DNA of 36,726 bases from Serratia oryzae (GCF_001976145.1 NZ_MOXD01000018.1:1-36726), one strand, 5' to 3'; shown: positions 25,035-36,719, counted from the first letter of the stretch. Notes: generated by a model from the sequence alone, not told the origin. A program made the numbers and translations.

Positions 25035-27296
25035 TTAATATCTCTCGATAAAAATGTTCTTCGCCCCTTTCTCTTCCAGAAGCACTTGGCAGTCCATCAC
25101 CATGGCCGCGGAACCACAAACATAAAAATCGGTGGTGGCTGGATCAAAATGCAGGCCATTGAGCGCGTCGGTCACCCTGCCTTTAAATGCGCCATCAGGC
25201 ACAACGTCGACTCTGCTGAGACAGAGCGTTTTCGTCGGTGGCAATGGGGAAAAATGCCGGGTGATATCATCAACCCACGTCGGGCAACCAAAAAGCAGCT
25301 CGGCCGTGTTGATCGTCCCTTCCTGTGTAAGCTGATTAAACATGGGTAAAAATGGCGCAATGCCCGTGCCGGTGGCAATAAACACTTTGCGCTTGGCGTT
25401 TTTCACCAAAGCATAATGCCCCAGCGGCAGTTCAATCTCGGTCTGCAGGCCCACGCTGGCCTGCTTGACGAAAACAGAGCCGTCCCCACCGGTGCGGGTA
25501 TCGATCACGAATTCAATCCTTCGATCCTCAGCACGCATAATCGAATAATCGCGCCATTCGTAATCAGCAACACGTAAGCGCCCAAACTGCCCTGGCTCAA
25601 AAGCGGCAAGCGGTGAATCCAATTCAAAATACAGATGCCAGATGGTGGCAGTAAGCTGGGTTTTGTTAATTAACTCGGCGCGCTGTTTTTCCGCTGGCAA
25701 CGGGTAGGTAGGTAAAGGTGGAAGTGGCTCTTTCAGCGCCGCCTGAATTAAAGGATACCCTCTGGCCCCCATGGCCTGCGCGGCTGCCCCCACACCGCCC
25801 ATTAACGCGCCAACAATTCCCAGGCATCCGGCATCGGTGCCTGAAATATATAACCCGGCAATCGGCGTGGTCGGCCCCAAAAGATAGGTACTGTAACGTT
25901 CCGGAGTGGCGGGTAAGCCATAAAAGCCCCCCCGAGGGTGAGAGGTATAGTGCTCCATCGTTAACGGCGTAGACAGCTCATAATAGCTGACCAACTGTGT
26001 TAAACCGGGTAACGATACTTCTGCCAACTGCAACAGCCCTTCGGCCACTTGCTTTTTCTGTGCGGCGTAAGCATGACCACGCTGGCCTTTAGGCGTATTT
26101 TGCCAGGCAGAAAACGCATCCGGCAGCACAAAAGAGATGATTTCCGCAGTATGGAAGCGATCGTCACCCGCTTTGGCGGAAGGGAAAGAGACATAGATTT
26201 GCGTAGGGTGGCCCTTCATCAGGCTGGCAGAATGCAAGCGTAGATCGCCGTGGTCGGTACAGGTATTAATCCAATAGTTTTCACCTTGCACACCGAGGGT
26301 AGAAACCGGTGCCTTTAAGCGCAAATATAATGTGACCGCGGATATGCCGTTACCTTTTAGCCGCTCAATCCATTCTCGAATCGCGGCGGTTTTGCTACCG
26401 ATTTCGCCATCCGTCGGTAATAAAGATTGAAACGTATTTTCCAAACCAATATTGGAAATAATCGTCGGAGCGCGATAAATCACCTCACGTGGCTCAGGGC
26501 CTCTTCTGTCTATGACCTTAACCCCGACCGCCCGCCCCTCTTCGAGCACAATCTCCGTCGCTTGCTGGCAGACACGCACCGCGCCCCCCCGGCTTTCTAT
26601 CCGTTTTTCAAACGTCCGCGCAATGCGGCCAGCGCCGCCTTGCGGGTACCAGGCACCGTTTAAATAATGTTTTACGATCTGGGCATGGATCGCAAAAGCG
26701 CTGTTGGCCGGGGGCACACCATAATCCCCCCACTGGCTGACTAACAGAGCACGTAACAGCGGGGAACGAAAGTTTTTCTCCATATATTGCTGGGTGGTCT
26801 GCAGCGATTTGCGGCTGGTCAGACGCTGCAACACGCCGACGATCGGCGCCACTTTCAGCGGCACAAATGCGCGGACAAACCCCATGGTGGCCCACAGAGA
26901 ACAGAGGTTGATATCGCGGAAATAGCGTTTGATGGCTCTGGCTTCGGCAGGAAAACGGGCGATTAAACGTGCTTTATACAAGGCAGGATCGGAAGGGACG
27001 TTGAACTGAAAATCAGGGTAGATAAAGCGGTCAAAATCGTCCGGGAGCTTATTCCATTGCAGCTTGCCATAGGAGAGCCAATCAAATAGCTGCCGGGTTT
27101 TAGAGTCTGGCCCGACGTTGCCGATATAGTGCAGGCCAACATCCCAAGATGCCCCATCGCGGCGAAAAACATGGGTCAGCCCACCGGGTTCCGAGTGTTT
27201 CTCTAACACCAAAACCTTTTTATCACCCACCCCCGCCAGCAGTCCTGCACTGGTAAGCCCGCCAATCCCTGAACCAATAACGATAACATCCCACAT
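25035..27296 (-). CDS. Fused RetSat/CrtISO-like FAD oxidoreductase and ferredoxin-NADP reductase-like protein
   Basis: ATG at 27296 (AGAGG about 8 nt upstream) gives 753 residues; a TTG two codons earlier is less likely. Residues 1 to about 500 are a phytoene-desaturase-superfamily flavoprotein: GSGIGGL at 8-14, EKHSEPGGLTHVF, the GLHYIG motif of retinol saturase and carotenoid isomerase relatives, and a C-terminal FAD contact GLYISGTDAGCLGIVGALMGG-type region. Residues about 530-753 form an FNR-like module with RDYS at 582-585 (FAD), GTGIAP at 643-648 (NAD(P)H) and VCGS around C727. No signal peptide or clear membrane helix was seen. It would be able to pass electrons from NAD(P)H to its own flavin. 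The substrate is unknown. Confidence 0.87.
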   Translation of the reverse strand: MWDVIVIGSGIGGLTSAGLLAGVGDKKVLVLEKHSEPGGLTHVFRRDGASWDVGLHYIGNVGPDSKTRQLFDWLSYGKLQWNKLPDDFDRFIYPDFQFNVPSDPALYKARLIARFPAEARAIKRYFRDINLCSLWATMGFVRAFVPLKVAPIVGVLQRLTSRKSLQTTQQYMEKNFRSPLLRALLVSQWGDYGVPPANSAFAIHAQIVKHYLNGAWYPQGGAGRIARTFEKRIESRGGAVRVCQQATEIVLEEGRAVGVKVIDRRGPEPREVIYRAPTIISNIGLENTFQSLLPTDGEIGSKTAAIREWIERLKGNGISAVTLYLRLKAPVSTLGVQGENYWINTCTDHGDLRLHSASLMKGHPTQIYVSFPSAKAGDDRFHTAEIISFVLPDAFSAWQNTPKGQRGHAYAAQKKQVAEGLLQLAEVSLPGLTQLVSYYELSTPLTMEHYTSHPRGGFYGLPATPERYSTYLLGPTTPIAGLYISGTDAGCLGIVGALMGGVGAAAQAMGARGYPLIQAALKEPLPPLPTYPLPAEKQRAELINKTQLTATIWHLYFELDSPLAAFEPGQFGRLRVADYEWRDYSIMRAEDRRIEFVIDTRTGGDGSVFVKQASVGLQTEIELPLGHYALVKNAKRKVFIATGTGIAPFLPMFNQLTQEGTINTAELLFGCPTWVDDITRHFSPLPPTKTLCLSRVDVVPDGAFKGRVTDALNGLHFDPATTDFYVCGSAAMVMDCQVLLEEKGAKNIFIERY

Positions 27297-27344
27297 AGCC
27301 AAAACCTCTCTCCATGATGCCGAATGACGTATGCCTCGCTTTTG

Positions 27345-27446
27345 TTATATCACGCTCAGCGATTTGCCGTAGCCAAAGTAGGTAATCACGGTGTGGTTGT
27401 GATAAAACAGCGAGCGCAATAGGTTTAACGCACGGAAGACCATCAT
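27345..27446 (-). CDS. Possible 33-residue small protein
   Basis: A minus-strand frame begins with two ATGs and encodes MMVFRALNLLRSLFYHNHTV followed by ITYFGYGKSLSVI, ending at TAA 27345-27347. The composition is protein-like and slightly hydrophobic. However, no ribosome-binding sequence precedes it and its start overlaps the start of the opposite ydjM-like gene by two bases. It could equally be a chance frame or a remnant. Confidence 0.15.
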   Translation of the reverse strand: MMVFRALNLLRSLFYHNHTVITYFGYGKSLSVI

Positions 27447-27972
27447 GCCAACGATCATCACTCACGCCGCGGTTCCACTATGCCTTGGATTGGGGCTGGG
27501 GCAGAAAATTATCCCACCGCGTCTGCTGTTCGCTGGTGTGGTATTCGCCATGCTGCCCGATGCTGACGTGCTGGCATTTAAGTTCGGTGTTGCTTATGGC
27601 AATGCGTTTGGCCATCGCGGCTTTACGCATTCGCTGCTTTTTGCGGCGCTAGTGCCCACATTGGCGCTGCTGCTGTGCCAGTGGTTTAAAACATCCCTGC
27701 TCAAGACCTGGTCGTTTCTGTTTGTTTCACTGCTGTCGCACAGCCTGCTGGATTCAATAACTACCGGCGGCAAAGGCGTCGGTTGGCTGTGGCCATGGAG
27801 TGATGAACGCTTTTTTGCCCCTTGGCAGGTGATTCGAGTAGCGCCGTTCAACCTGGCGAAATACCTGACACCCTCAGGCCATGCGGTGATAGTCTCCGAA
27901 TTGTATTGGGTCTGGTTACCCGGCTTTATCCTGATGATGGCGCTGATTGCCTGGCGCAAAACGATCGGGTAA
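27445..27972 (+). CDS. YdjM-like inner membrane metal-dependent hydrolase family protein
   Basis: The 175-residue protein has THAAVPLCLGLGL at the N terminus, then AMLPDADVLAFKFGVAYGNAFGHRGFTHSLLFA and SHSLLDS, the His/Asp motifs of the YdjM/DUF457 family. Four or more hydrophobic segments suggest an inner membrane protein. E. coli YdjM is listed as a LexA-controlled metal-dependent hydrolase, but the biochemical role is not established. I saw no LexA box (CTGT-N8-ACAG) upstream here. GGAAG lies before ATG 27445. A strong terminator follows 13 bp after the stop codon. Confidence 0.87.
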   Translation: MPTIITHAAVPLCLGLGLGQKIIPPRLLFAGVVFAMLPDADVLAFKFGVAYGNAFGHRGFTHSLLFAALVPTLALLLCQWFKTSLLKTWSFLFVSLLSHSLLDSITTGGKGVGWLWPWSDERFFAPWQVIRVAPFNLAKYLTPSGHAVIVSELYWVWLPGFILMMALIAWRKTIG

Positions 27973-27985
27973 CGGCCATAAGGGC

Positions 27986-28024
27986 CTCCAGTAAACCCAT
28001 CACTGGCAGGTTTACTGGAGTTTT
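27986..28024 (+). terminator. Intrinsic terminator after the ydjM-like gene
   Basis: CTCCAGTAAACC (27986-27997) and GGTTTACTGGAG (28009-28020) form a perfect 12-bp stem, followed by TTTT. It is a clear rho-independent terminator for the plus strand. The opposing gltP ends at 28033, so it may serve both directions. Confidence 0.9.
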
Positions 28025-28032
28025 AACAGCGT

Positions 28033-29349
28033 TTAAGACTGACTTGCCGGCGTCACTCTACCAGCCAGAAACTCCTGCTCGTAGGCCAGTGACTTTTTAG
28101 TATCGAACTGGTTCTCCCACTTGGCGATCACCAACACCGCCAACGCGTTGCCTACCACATTCAATGCGGTACGCGCCATATCCAGGATCCGATCCACACC
28201 GGCGATAAACGCCAAGCCTTCCAACGGAATACCCACGCTGCCCAACGTTGCCAGCAGCACCACAAAAGACACACCAGGAACACCAGCAATGCCTTTTGAC
28301 GTCACCATCAACGTCAGCACCAAAATAATCTCTTGCCCCAGCGACAGCTCAATGCCGTACAACTGCGCAATAAAAATGGCGGCGATACTTTGATACAACG
28401 TGGAACCATCCAGATTGAAAGAGTAGCCGGTGGGTACGACAAAACTGGTGATCGACTTCGGCGCACCGTAAGCTTCCATTTTCTCAATAATGCGTGGCAG
28501 CACGGTCTCTGAACTGGCAGTGGAATAAGCCAGAATCAGCTCCTCTTTCAGGATACGGATCAACGTCCAGATGCGCAGATTACAGATCCGCGCCACAATG
28601 CCGAGAACCACTAGGCCAAAGAAAGCAACGGCGAAATAGACCAGCACCACCAACTTGGCCAGCGGCAACAGCGAGGCAAAACCAAAGTTCGCTACCGTAA
28701 CCGAAATCAAACCAAACACCCCGATAGGTGCGTAGCGCATGATCATATGCGTCACTTTGAACATGCTTTCAGACACCGCTTTAAATACCTTCAGCAGCGG
28801 TTCTTTGGTGTCTTGCGGCAGTGAGGAAAGACCTAGACCAAACAGCACCGAGAAGAAAATAATCGGTAACATTTCGCCTTTAGCGATTGACGCAAAGACG
28901 TTTGAAGGGATCAACGACAGAATGGTGGCGACCAGGCTGTGCGAACCACTCTGCACCTGCTCAGTGGTCCTTTCATACTTGGAGATATCCACCGCGGTCA
29001 GCGCCGACATGTCGATACCCTGCCCGGGTTGAAAAACATTAGCCAATGTCACCCCAAGCACAATGGCGATGGTGGTGATCACTTCAAAATAGATAATGGT
29101 TTTCAATCCGATACGGCCTAATTTCTTGGTGTCGCCAACACCTGCAATCCCCACAATCAGCGTAGAGATCACGATAGGCACGACAATCATCTTAATCAGG
29201 CGAATAAAGATATCCCCGGCAGGGCTCAGTATATTATTGACCAGCCACTCGCGAGACTCCGCCTGATTATGTAATACGGCCCCCAATATAATCCCTAATA
29301 CCAGCGCGATCAGAATTTGCCACGCCAAGCTAACTTTTACACTCTTCAT
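28033..29349 (-). CDS. gltP: Glutamate/aspartate:proton symporter GltP
   Basis: Translation from ATG 29349 gives 438 residues beginning MKSVKVSLAWQILIALVLG, close to E. coli GltP (437 residues). A TTG two codons upstream has better spacing to GAGG and is a possible alternative. The protein has eight membrane segments plus two re-entrant loops in the DAACS fold: LAYSTASSETVLPR (HP1), SFVVPTGYSFNLDGSTLY, VTSKGIAGVPG (HP2) and DRILDMARTALNVVGN with the substrate-binding Asp/Arg/Asn set. It imports L-glutamate and L-aspartate with protons. Its placement next to acs-yjcH-actP is as in E. coli, though here it is divergent and directly adjacent. Confidence 0.96.
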   Translation of the reverse strand: MKSVKVSLAWQILIALVLGIILGAVLHNQAESREWLVNNILSPAGDIFIRLIKMIVVPIVISTLIVGIAGVGDTKKLGRIGLKTIIYFEVITTIAIVLGVTLANVFQPGQGIDMSALTAVDISKYERTTEQVQSGSHSLVATILSLIPSNVFASIAKGEMLPIIFFSVLFGLGLSSLPQDTKEPLLKVFKAVSESMFKVTHMIMRYAPIGVFGLISVTVANFGFASLLPLAKLVVLVYFAVAFFGLVVLGIVARICNLRIWTLIRILKEELILAYSTASSETVLPRIIEKMEAYGAPKSITSFVVPTGYSFNLDGSTLYQSIAAIFIAQLYGIELSLGQEIILVLTLMVTSKGIAGVPGVSFVVLLATLGSVGIPLEGLAFIAGVDRILDMARTALNVVGNALAVLVIAKWENQFDTKKSLAYEQEFLAGRVTPASQS

Positions 29350-30182
29350 ACCCAAAAAATCCTCAAAGAACTCTCTCCAAAGTATTTAACAAGCAATAGG
29401 CTTCAGATGGAATACTTAATCATTTAAGACGGGCTTATGCTGTTAGAACTCTGCGCTCGCTTGCCCCTCATGCAGCGCAATATAAATCTGTACCATCTGG
29501 AGACGGTGTTCTGCAAGCCTTGTTTTATCTGGCTTATATGCTTTCCAGAATAAGAAATAAGCAAGAGAAAAATGAATGGCAACATAATTGCTTGTTCTTA
29601 AAAACATAATATTAGCGTCAACCGATCACGCGCAGACTAATTTGAACAATTTTCAAACAAAATAGAAATGCGTGATTTTTCATCTATCCTGCATATTTAG
29701 TATGGATAAAGTGTTTTATTTTTGTTAAAAAAATGTTTATTAAATGATACATAGACCTGCATTATAAAGAAGATATGAAAGTAGCCCCTATTTACACGAG
29801 AAATATCTTATAGCATCACTGCTGGACAGCAATCATATTTACCAATAATAAGAAATAAAAATGACTCTGTTATTTAGCACCGCAGAAATGGTTTAAGTTG
29901 AAATATATTCCATACTCATAACATCCCATTTCAACCGCAAGGATCCAGCCTCATCCTCATGCTAACTCTTTTTAGTTATTTAAAAAGTTTTTTAAGGAAA
30001 ATCGTCTTGTTAGGGTTTTTTCACCGTCAACCAAACAGATCCACAACACGATTACAGCAGTAACTATTACAAATCAATATCTTCGTTGCGTGATCCGCCG
30101 CGCAAAAAAAGAACAAAGAATTAGAGCAAACTATACATAACCATCAGTTGACATATTATTAACAATTCTAAGGAGAAAAACC
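29350..30182. promoter_or_regulatory. 833-bp AT-rich control region between gltP and acs
   Basis: Two divergent transcription units share this region, and no gene was found. It is strongly A/T-rich with several A and T tracts (for example 29711-29745). In E. coli acs is controlled by CRP, IHF and Fis; here CGTGATCCGCCGCGCA around 30089-30104 is at best a poor CRP-like site. A TTGACA at 30148-30153 is too near the start codon to pair with a -10. Promoters could not be placed reliably. Confidence 0.5.
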
Positions 30183-32141
<1,959 letters not shown>

Positions 32142-32279
32142 CTTGCGCCGCCCCGGCCGTTCCCTCCACCTCGGAGGGAACGGCTTACATACCCGACTGA
32201 TTTCAAGAGGCCGCAAGGCATCTTAAAAATGCGAGGTATAGCGCAGCGTACTCGATCAACACCTACTGGAGAGACTTAG

Positions 32280-32591
32280 ATGAATGACAACATTTATCAA
32301 AGGATTGAGGAAAACCCGCGCTTCAAGGAACTGGTGAGAAAACGCAGCCGTTTCGCCTGGCTCCTTTCGCTGATCACACTCACATTGTACGTTGGCTTTA
32401 TTTTTCTGATCGCTTTCGATCCCCATTGGCTTGGCACGCCGATCGCTGCAGGGTTGACCATTACGCGCGGGATCCCGATCGGTGTCGGGTTGATCGTGAT
32501 CTCTTTTGTTTTGACCGGGATTTATGTTTACCGTGCCAACGGTGAATTCGATCGTCTTAACGCCGAAATCCTGCGCGAGGTGCAGCAATGA
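32280..32591 (+). CDS. yjcH: DUF485 inner membrane protein YjcH
   Basis: The 103-residue protein starts [21 protein letters not shown] and has two membrane helices (about 25-47 and 60-83) with a short polar tail, the DUF485 pattern. It lies between acs and actP, as in other enterobacteria, and its TGA overlaps the actP ATG. It may be an accessory part of the acetate transporter, but its function is not established. GGAGAG is found before ATG 32280. Confidence 0.93.
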   Translation: MNDNIYQRIEENPRFKELVRKRSRFAWLLSLITLTLYVGFIFLIAFDPHWLGTPIAAGLTITRGIPIGVGLIVISFVLTGIYVYRANGEFDRLNAEILREVQQ

Positions 32592-34240
32592 AGCGACTGA
32601 TATCCGCTATCACCCTGTTGGCATTGCCAGGCCTGAGTCATGCCGATGCGATTGGCGGCGCAGTACAGCGCCAACCCTTGAACATTCAAGCCATTATCAT
32701 GTTCATTCTGTTTGTGGGTGCCACGCTATACATCACCTACTGGGCTTCCAAACGCACCCGCTCCCGTGGGGATTACTACACGGCAGGCGGGCGCATTACC
32801 GGGCTGCAAAACGGCTTGGCGATTGCCGGTGACTTTATGTCTGCCGCGTCGTTTCTCGGAATCTCGGCCTTAGTGTATACCTCCGGTTACGATGGCCTGA
32901 TCTATTCCATCGGTTTCCTGATTGGTTGGCCTATCATTCTGTTCCTGATTGCCGAACGGTTACGTAACCTCGGGCGCTATACTTTCGCCGACGTTGCCTC
33001 TTACCGGCTTAAACAGAAACCCATCCGTACTCTGTCCGCCTGTGGCTCACTGGTAGTGGTGGCGCTGTATCTGATCGCTCAGATGGTCGGCGCAGGCAAA
33101 CTGATCCAACTGCTATTTGGCCTCAATTACCATGTCGCCGTCATACTGGTTGGTATATTGATGGTGTTATACGTGTTGTTTGGCGGCATGCTGGCTACCA
33201 CCTGGGTACAAATCATCAAGGCCGTTCTATTACTCGCTGGTGCTAGTTTTATGGCATTGATGGTTATGAAGTCGGTCAACTTTAACTTCAATACCCTGTT
33301 TGCCGAAGCCGTGAAGGTCCACCCGAAAGGAATTGCTATCATGAGCCCTGGTGGGTTGGTTTCCGATCCCATCTCTGCGCTCTCTTTGGGCTTGGCATTA
33401 ATGTTCGGTACTGCAGGCCTGCCGCACATACTGATGCGTTTCTTCACCGTTAACGATGCCAAAGAAGCGCGTAAAAGCGTGCTCTATGCCACCGGCTTTA
33501 TCGGTTATTTCTATATCCTGACCTTTATTATCGGCTTTGGGGCGATCCTGCTAGTCAGTGCCAACCCGGCGTTTAAAGATGCAGCCGGAGCCCTGCTGGG
33601 TGGCAACAATATGGCCGCAGTGCACTTGGCTAACGCCGTTGGCGGCAACTTCTTCCTCGGCTTTATCTCCGCCGTGGCATTCGCCACTATTCTGGCGGTG
33701 GTCGCCGGGCTGACGCTGGCTGGCGCTTCTGCGGTTTCTCACGATCTGTATTCCTGTGTGATTAAAGACGGTAAAGCAACCGAGCGTAATGAGCTTAAAG
33801 TCTCCAAGATCACAGTCTTGGTATTGGGGCTCGTCGCAATTGCCTTGGGTATTCTGTTTGAAAAGCAGAATATCGCCTTTATGGTGGGCTTGGCGTTTTC
33901 CATCGCCGCCAGCTGTAACTTCCCAATTATCATTCTTTCCATGTATTGGTCACGCCTGACTACCCGTGGAGCCATGATCGGCGGCTGGCTCGGCCTGTTA
34001 ACCGCAGTGATCCTGATGATCCTCGGCCCAACCATCTGGGTACAAATCCTGGGTCATGCTAAACCTATCTATCCGTATGAATATCCGGCCCTGTTCTCAA
34101 TGTTGGCCGCGTTTATCGGCACCTGGTTCTTCTCTGTTACCGACAACTCTCTCGCTGGGCAGCAAGAACGTGAACGCTTCCGTTTCCAATTTGTACGTTC
34201 ACAAACAGGGCTGGGTATCTCACAAAGTGCAAAGCACTGA
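32588..34240 (+). CDS. actP: Cation/acetate symporter ActP
   Basis: The 550-residue protein is a sodium:solute symporter family member. It has an N-terminal signal-like segment ([16 protein letters not shown]) and about 13 membrane helices. Typical motifs are [57 protein letters not shown] and [27 protein letters not shown]. It takes up acetate and other short carboxylates with a cation, feeding Acs. The start overlaps the yjcH stop (ATGA). A strong terminator follows 14 bp after the stop codon. Confidence 0.97.
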   Translation: MKRLISAITLLALPGLSHADAIGGAVQRQPLNIQAIIMFILFVGATLYITYWASKRTRSRGDYYTAGGRITGLQNGLAIAGDFMSAASFLGISALVYTSGYDGLIYSIGFLIGWPIILFLIAERLRNLGRYTFADVASYRLKQKPIRTLSACGSLVVVALYLIAQMVGAGKLIQLLFGLNYHVAVILVGILMVLYVLFGGMLATTWVQIIKAVLLLAGASFMALMVMKSVNFNFNTLFAEAVKVHPKGIAIMSPGGLVSDPISALSLGLALMFGTAGLPHILMRFFTVNDAKEARKSVLYATGFIGYFYILTFIIGFGAILLVSANPAFKDAAGALLGGNNMAAVHLANAVGGNFFLGFISAVAFATILAVVAGLTLAGASAVSHDLYSCVIKDGKATERNELKVSKITVLVLGLVAIALGILFEKQNIAFMVGLAFSIAASCNFPIIILSMYWSRLTTRGAMIGGWLGLLTAVILMILGPTIWVQILGHAKPIYPYEYPALFSMLAAFIGTWFFSVTDNSLAGQQERERFRFQFVRSQTGLGISQSAKH

Positions 34241-34254
34241 TATTAGCGCTCACC

Positions 34255-34278
34255 AAAGGCTCCTTAGGGAGCCTTTTT
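34255..34278 (+). terminator. Intrinsic terminator of the acs-yjcH-actP operon
   Basis: AAAGGCTCC (34255-34263) and GGAGCCTTT (34268-34276) form a 9-bp stem with a TTAG loop, and the T run TTTTT covers the right edge. It is a textbook rho-independent terminator. Confidence 0.93.
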
Positions 34279-34626
34279 ATCGTCAGGGAAAACCACTGCT
34301 GGATCGCCAGTTAAAAGCGATATCTTTTTCTTCATAAAATTATTCGTATATAAAATGACTCATTCCGGTTTAAAAAATACCACATTAGCCCAAAAATCAT
34401 GACCAAAGGCTGAAAAGCAATTGTTCAAAGATTGAACTCTCTCTCATATATCAGTGGTTATTTATTTTATAGTCCAAAAAAATAGAACGTTAGCATAGTC
34501 AGTATTTCTGCATATTTTTCGCTGGGAAGTATCCAAACTATTTCGTTGTTTCTTTTAGGGGAAAAAATCTGAGGTGGGTTTATGACCTGCTCCTGGCCGT
34601 TTTGTCACTAAAATGGAGATAGACCA
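34279..34626 (+). other. 348-bp AT-rich region upstream of the GH3 gene
   Basis: No gene is seen. GTTCAA (34423-34428) and TTGAAC (34432-34437) form a 6-bp dyad with a 3-nt spacer, about 190 bp before the GH3 start, which might be an operator. The promoter of the GH3 gene should lie here but was not resolved. Confidence 0.45.
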
Positions 34627-36666
34627 ATGCAAATAGGAAAGATCGGTACCGCAATGTCTTTGGCGAGTTTTATGGCTCTGGGCCTGAGTGGCTGTAATGA
34701 TAGCGACACTGTCAATGCTGGCGAGCCTAAACAGGCTGACTTGGGCTATCGGGATGTCAAGCTATTGGAAGTCGGCGGGCTGAAGTTCAAAGATCTCAAC
34801 AGAAACAATAAACTCGATCCTTATGAAGACTGGCGCCTGGATGCAACCACGCGAGCCAACAATTTGGCCTCCCTGATGACCACCGCAGAAAAAGCCGGGC
34901 TGATGATGCATGGCACATTGCCGCTCTCTGCAGGACGTGTGGATGTTGAAGCCGCTAAAAAAGAGATCGTCGATAATGCCGTCAATACGTTCATTACCCG
35001 TATGGCTGGCAATCCCAACTACATTTCCCATGATAATAACCAGATACAGCAAGCTGCGGAGGGGACCCGCCTTGGTATCCCAATTATCATCAGCACCGAT
35101 CCGCGAAACCATTTCACCAACGATCCGAATGCAACCAGTATCGTCGCGGGCAGTTTCTCCCAATGGCCTGAGACGCTGGGATTTGCTGCGATCGATGATG
35201 TAGAACTGATGAAAAAATTTGGTGATATTGCCCGGAGAGAATATCGGGCAGTAGGGATCCAGATGGCTTTGTCTCCGCAGGCAGATCTGGCGACCGAACC
35301 ACGCTGGGGGCGGATCAACGGAACATTCGGTGAAGATAACCAGATCTCAAAGAGGATGACACAAGCCTACATTGAGGGTTTCCAGAACGGCAGTAACGGC
35401 TTGAATAAAGACAGCGTCATTACGGTAGTAAAACACTTCGCTGGCGGTGGGCCACAGTTGAGTGGCTTGGATCCTCATAACTCTTACGGCAAAGAACAGG
35501 TCTATCCAGGAGACAACTTTGAGTATCATCTGGTACCGTTCGAAGGCGCATTTGCTGCCAAAGTGGCTTCGGTCATGCCCTATTATGGCCAACCGCTCGA
35601 CCTTTGGTATAAAGACGCGCTCATTGAGTCGGTAGGATTCGGCTTTAACAAACAAGTTCTAACGGACATCCTGCGTGGGCGTTACGCCTTTGATGGCGTG
35701 ATCCTGAGCGATTGGGGGATCTTGTCAGATTGTGATGGCACCTGCATTACCGGTATGAGCGATGCGCAAGTCAGCGCAGGTATTTCGCCATTCGCTGTCG
35801 TGCCTATCGGCATGCCTTGGGGGGTTGAAACTCTGACGCGTCAGGAGCGAATAGTGAAAGCTGTGGATGCGGGTATCGATCAGTTTGGCGGAACCAGCGA
35901 TCCCAGTGATTTGATTGCCGCGGTGGAGGAGCAGCAGATTACCACCGCGCGTCTTGATGCATCCGTCGTCAGAATCCTAAAACAGAAATTCGTCCTTGGG
36001 TTGTTCGAAAATCCCTACGTTGATGAAACAGCTGCCGCAACGCTGGTGGGTAACAATGACTTTCAACAACAGGCGACTGACGCACAGCGCCGTTCGCACG
36101 TCTTGCTGAAAAACGACAATAACCTGTTACCTATGTCACTTACGGGTAAAAAGGTCTTCCTGTATAACGTCAACGCCGAAGTTGCGGCCAGCTACGGGCT
36201 AACGGTTGTCAACACACCTGAAGCAGCCGATATTGCGGTACTTCGTGTGAATACGCCTTACCAGACAGATCCACACTATCCGTTCGGCGCTGTGCATTTC
36301 GGGCAACTGGGGTTCGACGATCAGGCAAGCGTGGTATTGGATGAGAAACCCGGTATTTACAGCGGCAGTGCTGATTACCAGATCATCAAACAGGTGAAAC
36401 TGCAGGGTATACCGACCATCACGTCAATTTATCTCGATCGTCCGGCAATACTCACAAACATCGTCGATAAAACAGATGCTTTATTGGCAAACTTCGGCAG
36501 TTCTGATGCCACACTTTTCGATATCATCAGTGGTAAGGCAAAGCCTGAAGGCAAATTGCCGTTTGAACTGCCTTCAAGCTGGGATGCTGTTTTGCAGCAA
36601 AAAGAAGATGTGCCACACGACTCGGCAAACCCACTCTACCCGATTCATGCGGGGATGAGTTTGTAA
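34627..36666 (+). CDS. Glycoside hydrolase family 3 lipoprotein (beta-glycosidase)
   Basis: The 679-residue protein has a lipoprotein signal ending LSGC, with C23 as the lipidated residue and N24 after it, so it is probably in the outer membrane. Residues 56-67 form a complete EF-hand loop (D56, N58, N60, K62, D64, E67), a calcium-site motif found in a subset of GH3 enzymes. The GH3 barrel shows PRWGRINGTFGED, KHFAGGG around K269-H270 and GVILSDWG with D362 as the likely nucleophile. The second GH3 domain follows (HVLLKNDNNLLPM). It probably cleaves beta-linked glucosides or related oligosaccharides; the substrate is not fixed. GGAG precedes ATG 34627, and a terminator follows. Confidence 0.92.
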   Translation: MQIGKIGTAMSLASFMALGLSGCNDSDTVNAGEPKQADLGYRDVKLLEVGGLKFKDLNRNNKLDPYEDWRLDATTRANNLASLMTTAEKAGLMMHGTLPLSAGRVDVEAAKKEIVDNAVNTFITRMAGNPNYISHDNNQIQQAAEGTRLGIPIIISTDPRNHFTNDPNATSIVAGSFSQWPETLGFAAIDDVELMKKFGDIARREYRAVGIQMALSPQADLATEPRWGRINGTFGEDNQISKRMTQAYIEGFQNGSNGLNKDSVITVVKHFAGGGPQLSGLDPHNSYGKEQVYPGDNFEYHLVPFEGAFAAKVASVMPYYGQPLDLWYKDALIESVGFGFNKQVLTDILRGRYAFDGVILSDWGILSDCDGTCITGMSDAQVSAGISPFAVVPIGMPWGVETLTRQERIVKAVDAGIDQFGGTSDPSDLIAAVEEQQITTARLDASVVRILKQKFVLGLFENPYVDETAAATLVGNNDFQQQATDAQRRSHVLLKNDNNLLPMSLTGKKVFLYNVNAEVAASYGLTVVNTPEAADIAVLRVNTPYQTDPHYPFGAVHFGQLGFDDQASVVLDEKPGIYSGSADYQIIKQVKLQGIPTITSIYLDRPAILTNIVDKTDALLANFGSSDATLFDIISGKAKPEGKLPFELPSSWDAVLQQKEDVPHDSANPLYPIHAGMSL

Positions 36667-36695
36667 TTGTCTGAATCTCAATTGCAAAACGCAAA

Positions 36696-36719
36696 AAGGC
36701 CATCCTTACGGATGGCCTT
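36696..36719 (+). terminator. Intrinsic terminator after the GH3 gene
   Basis: AAGGCCATCC (36696-36705) and GGATGGCCTT (36710-36719) form a perfect 10-bp stem with a TTAC loop. The upstream A-rich and downstream TT-containing flanks suit a rho-independent end, possibly working in both directions. Confidence 0.88.

Noticed and set aside
27303-27444. LexA box upstream of the ydjM-like gene
   Set aside because: No CTGT-N8-ACAG pattern is present in the gap, so SOS control cannot be supported here.
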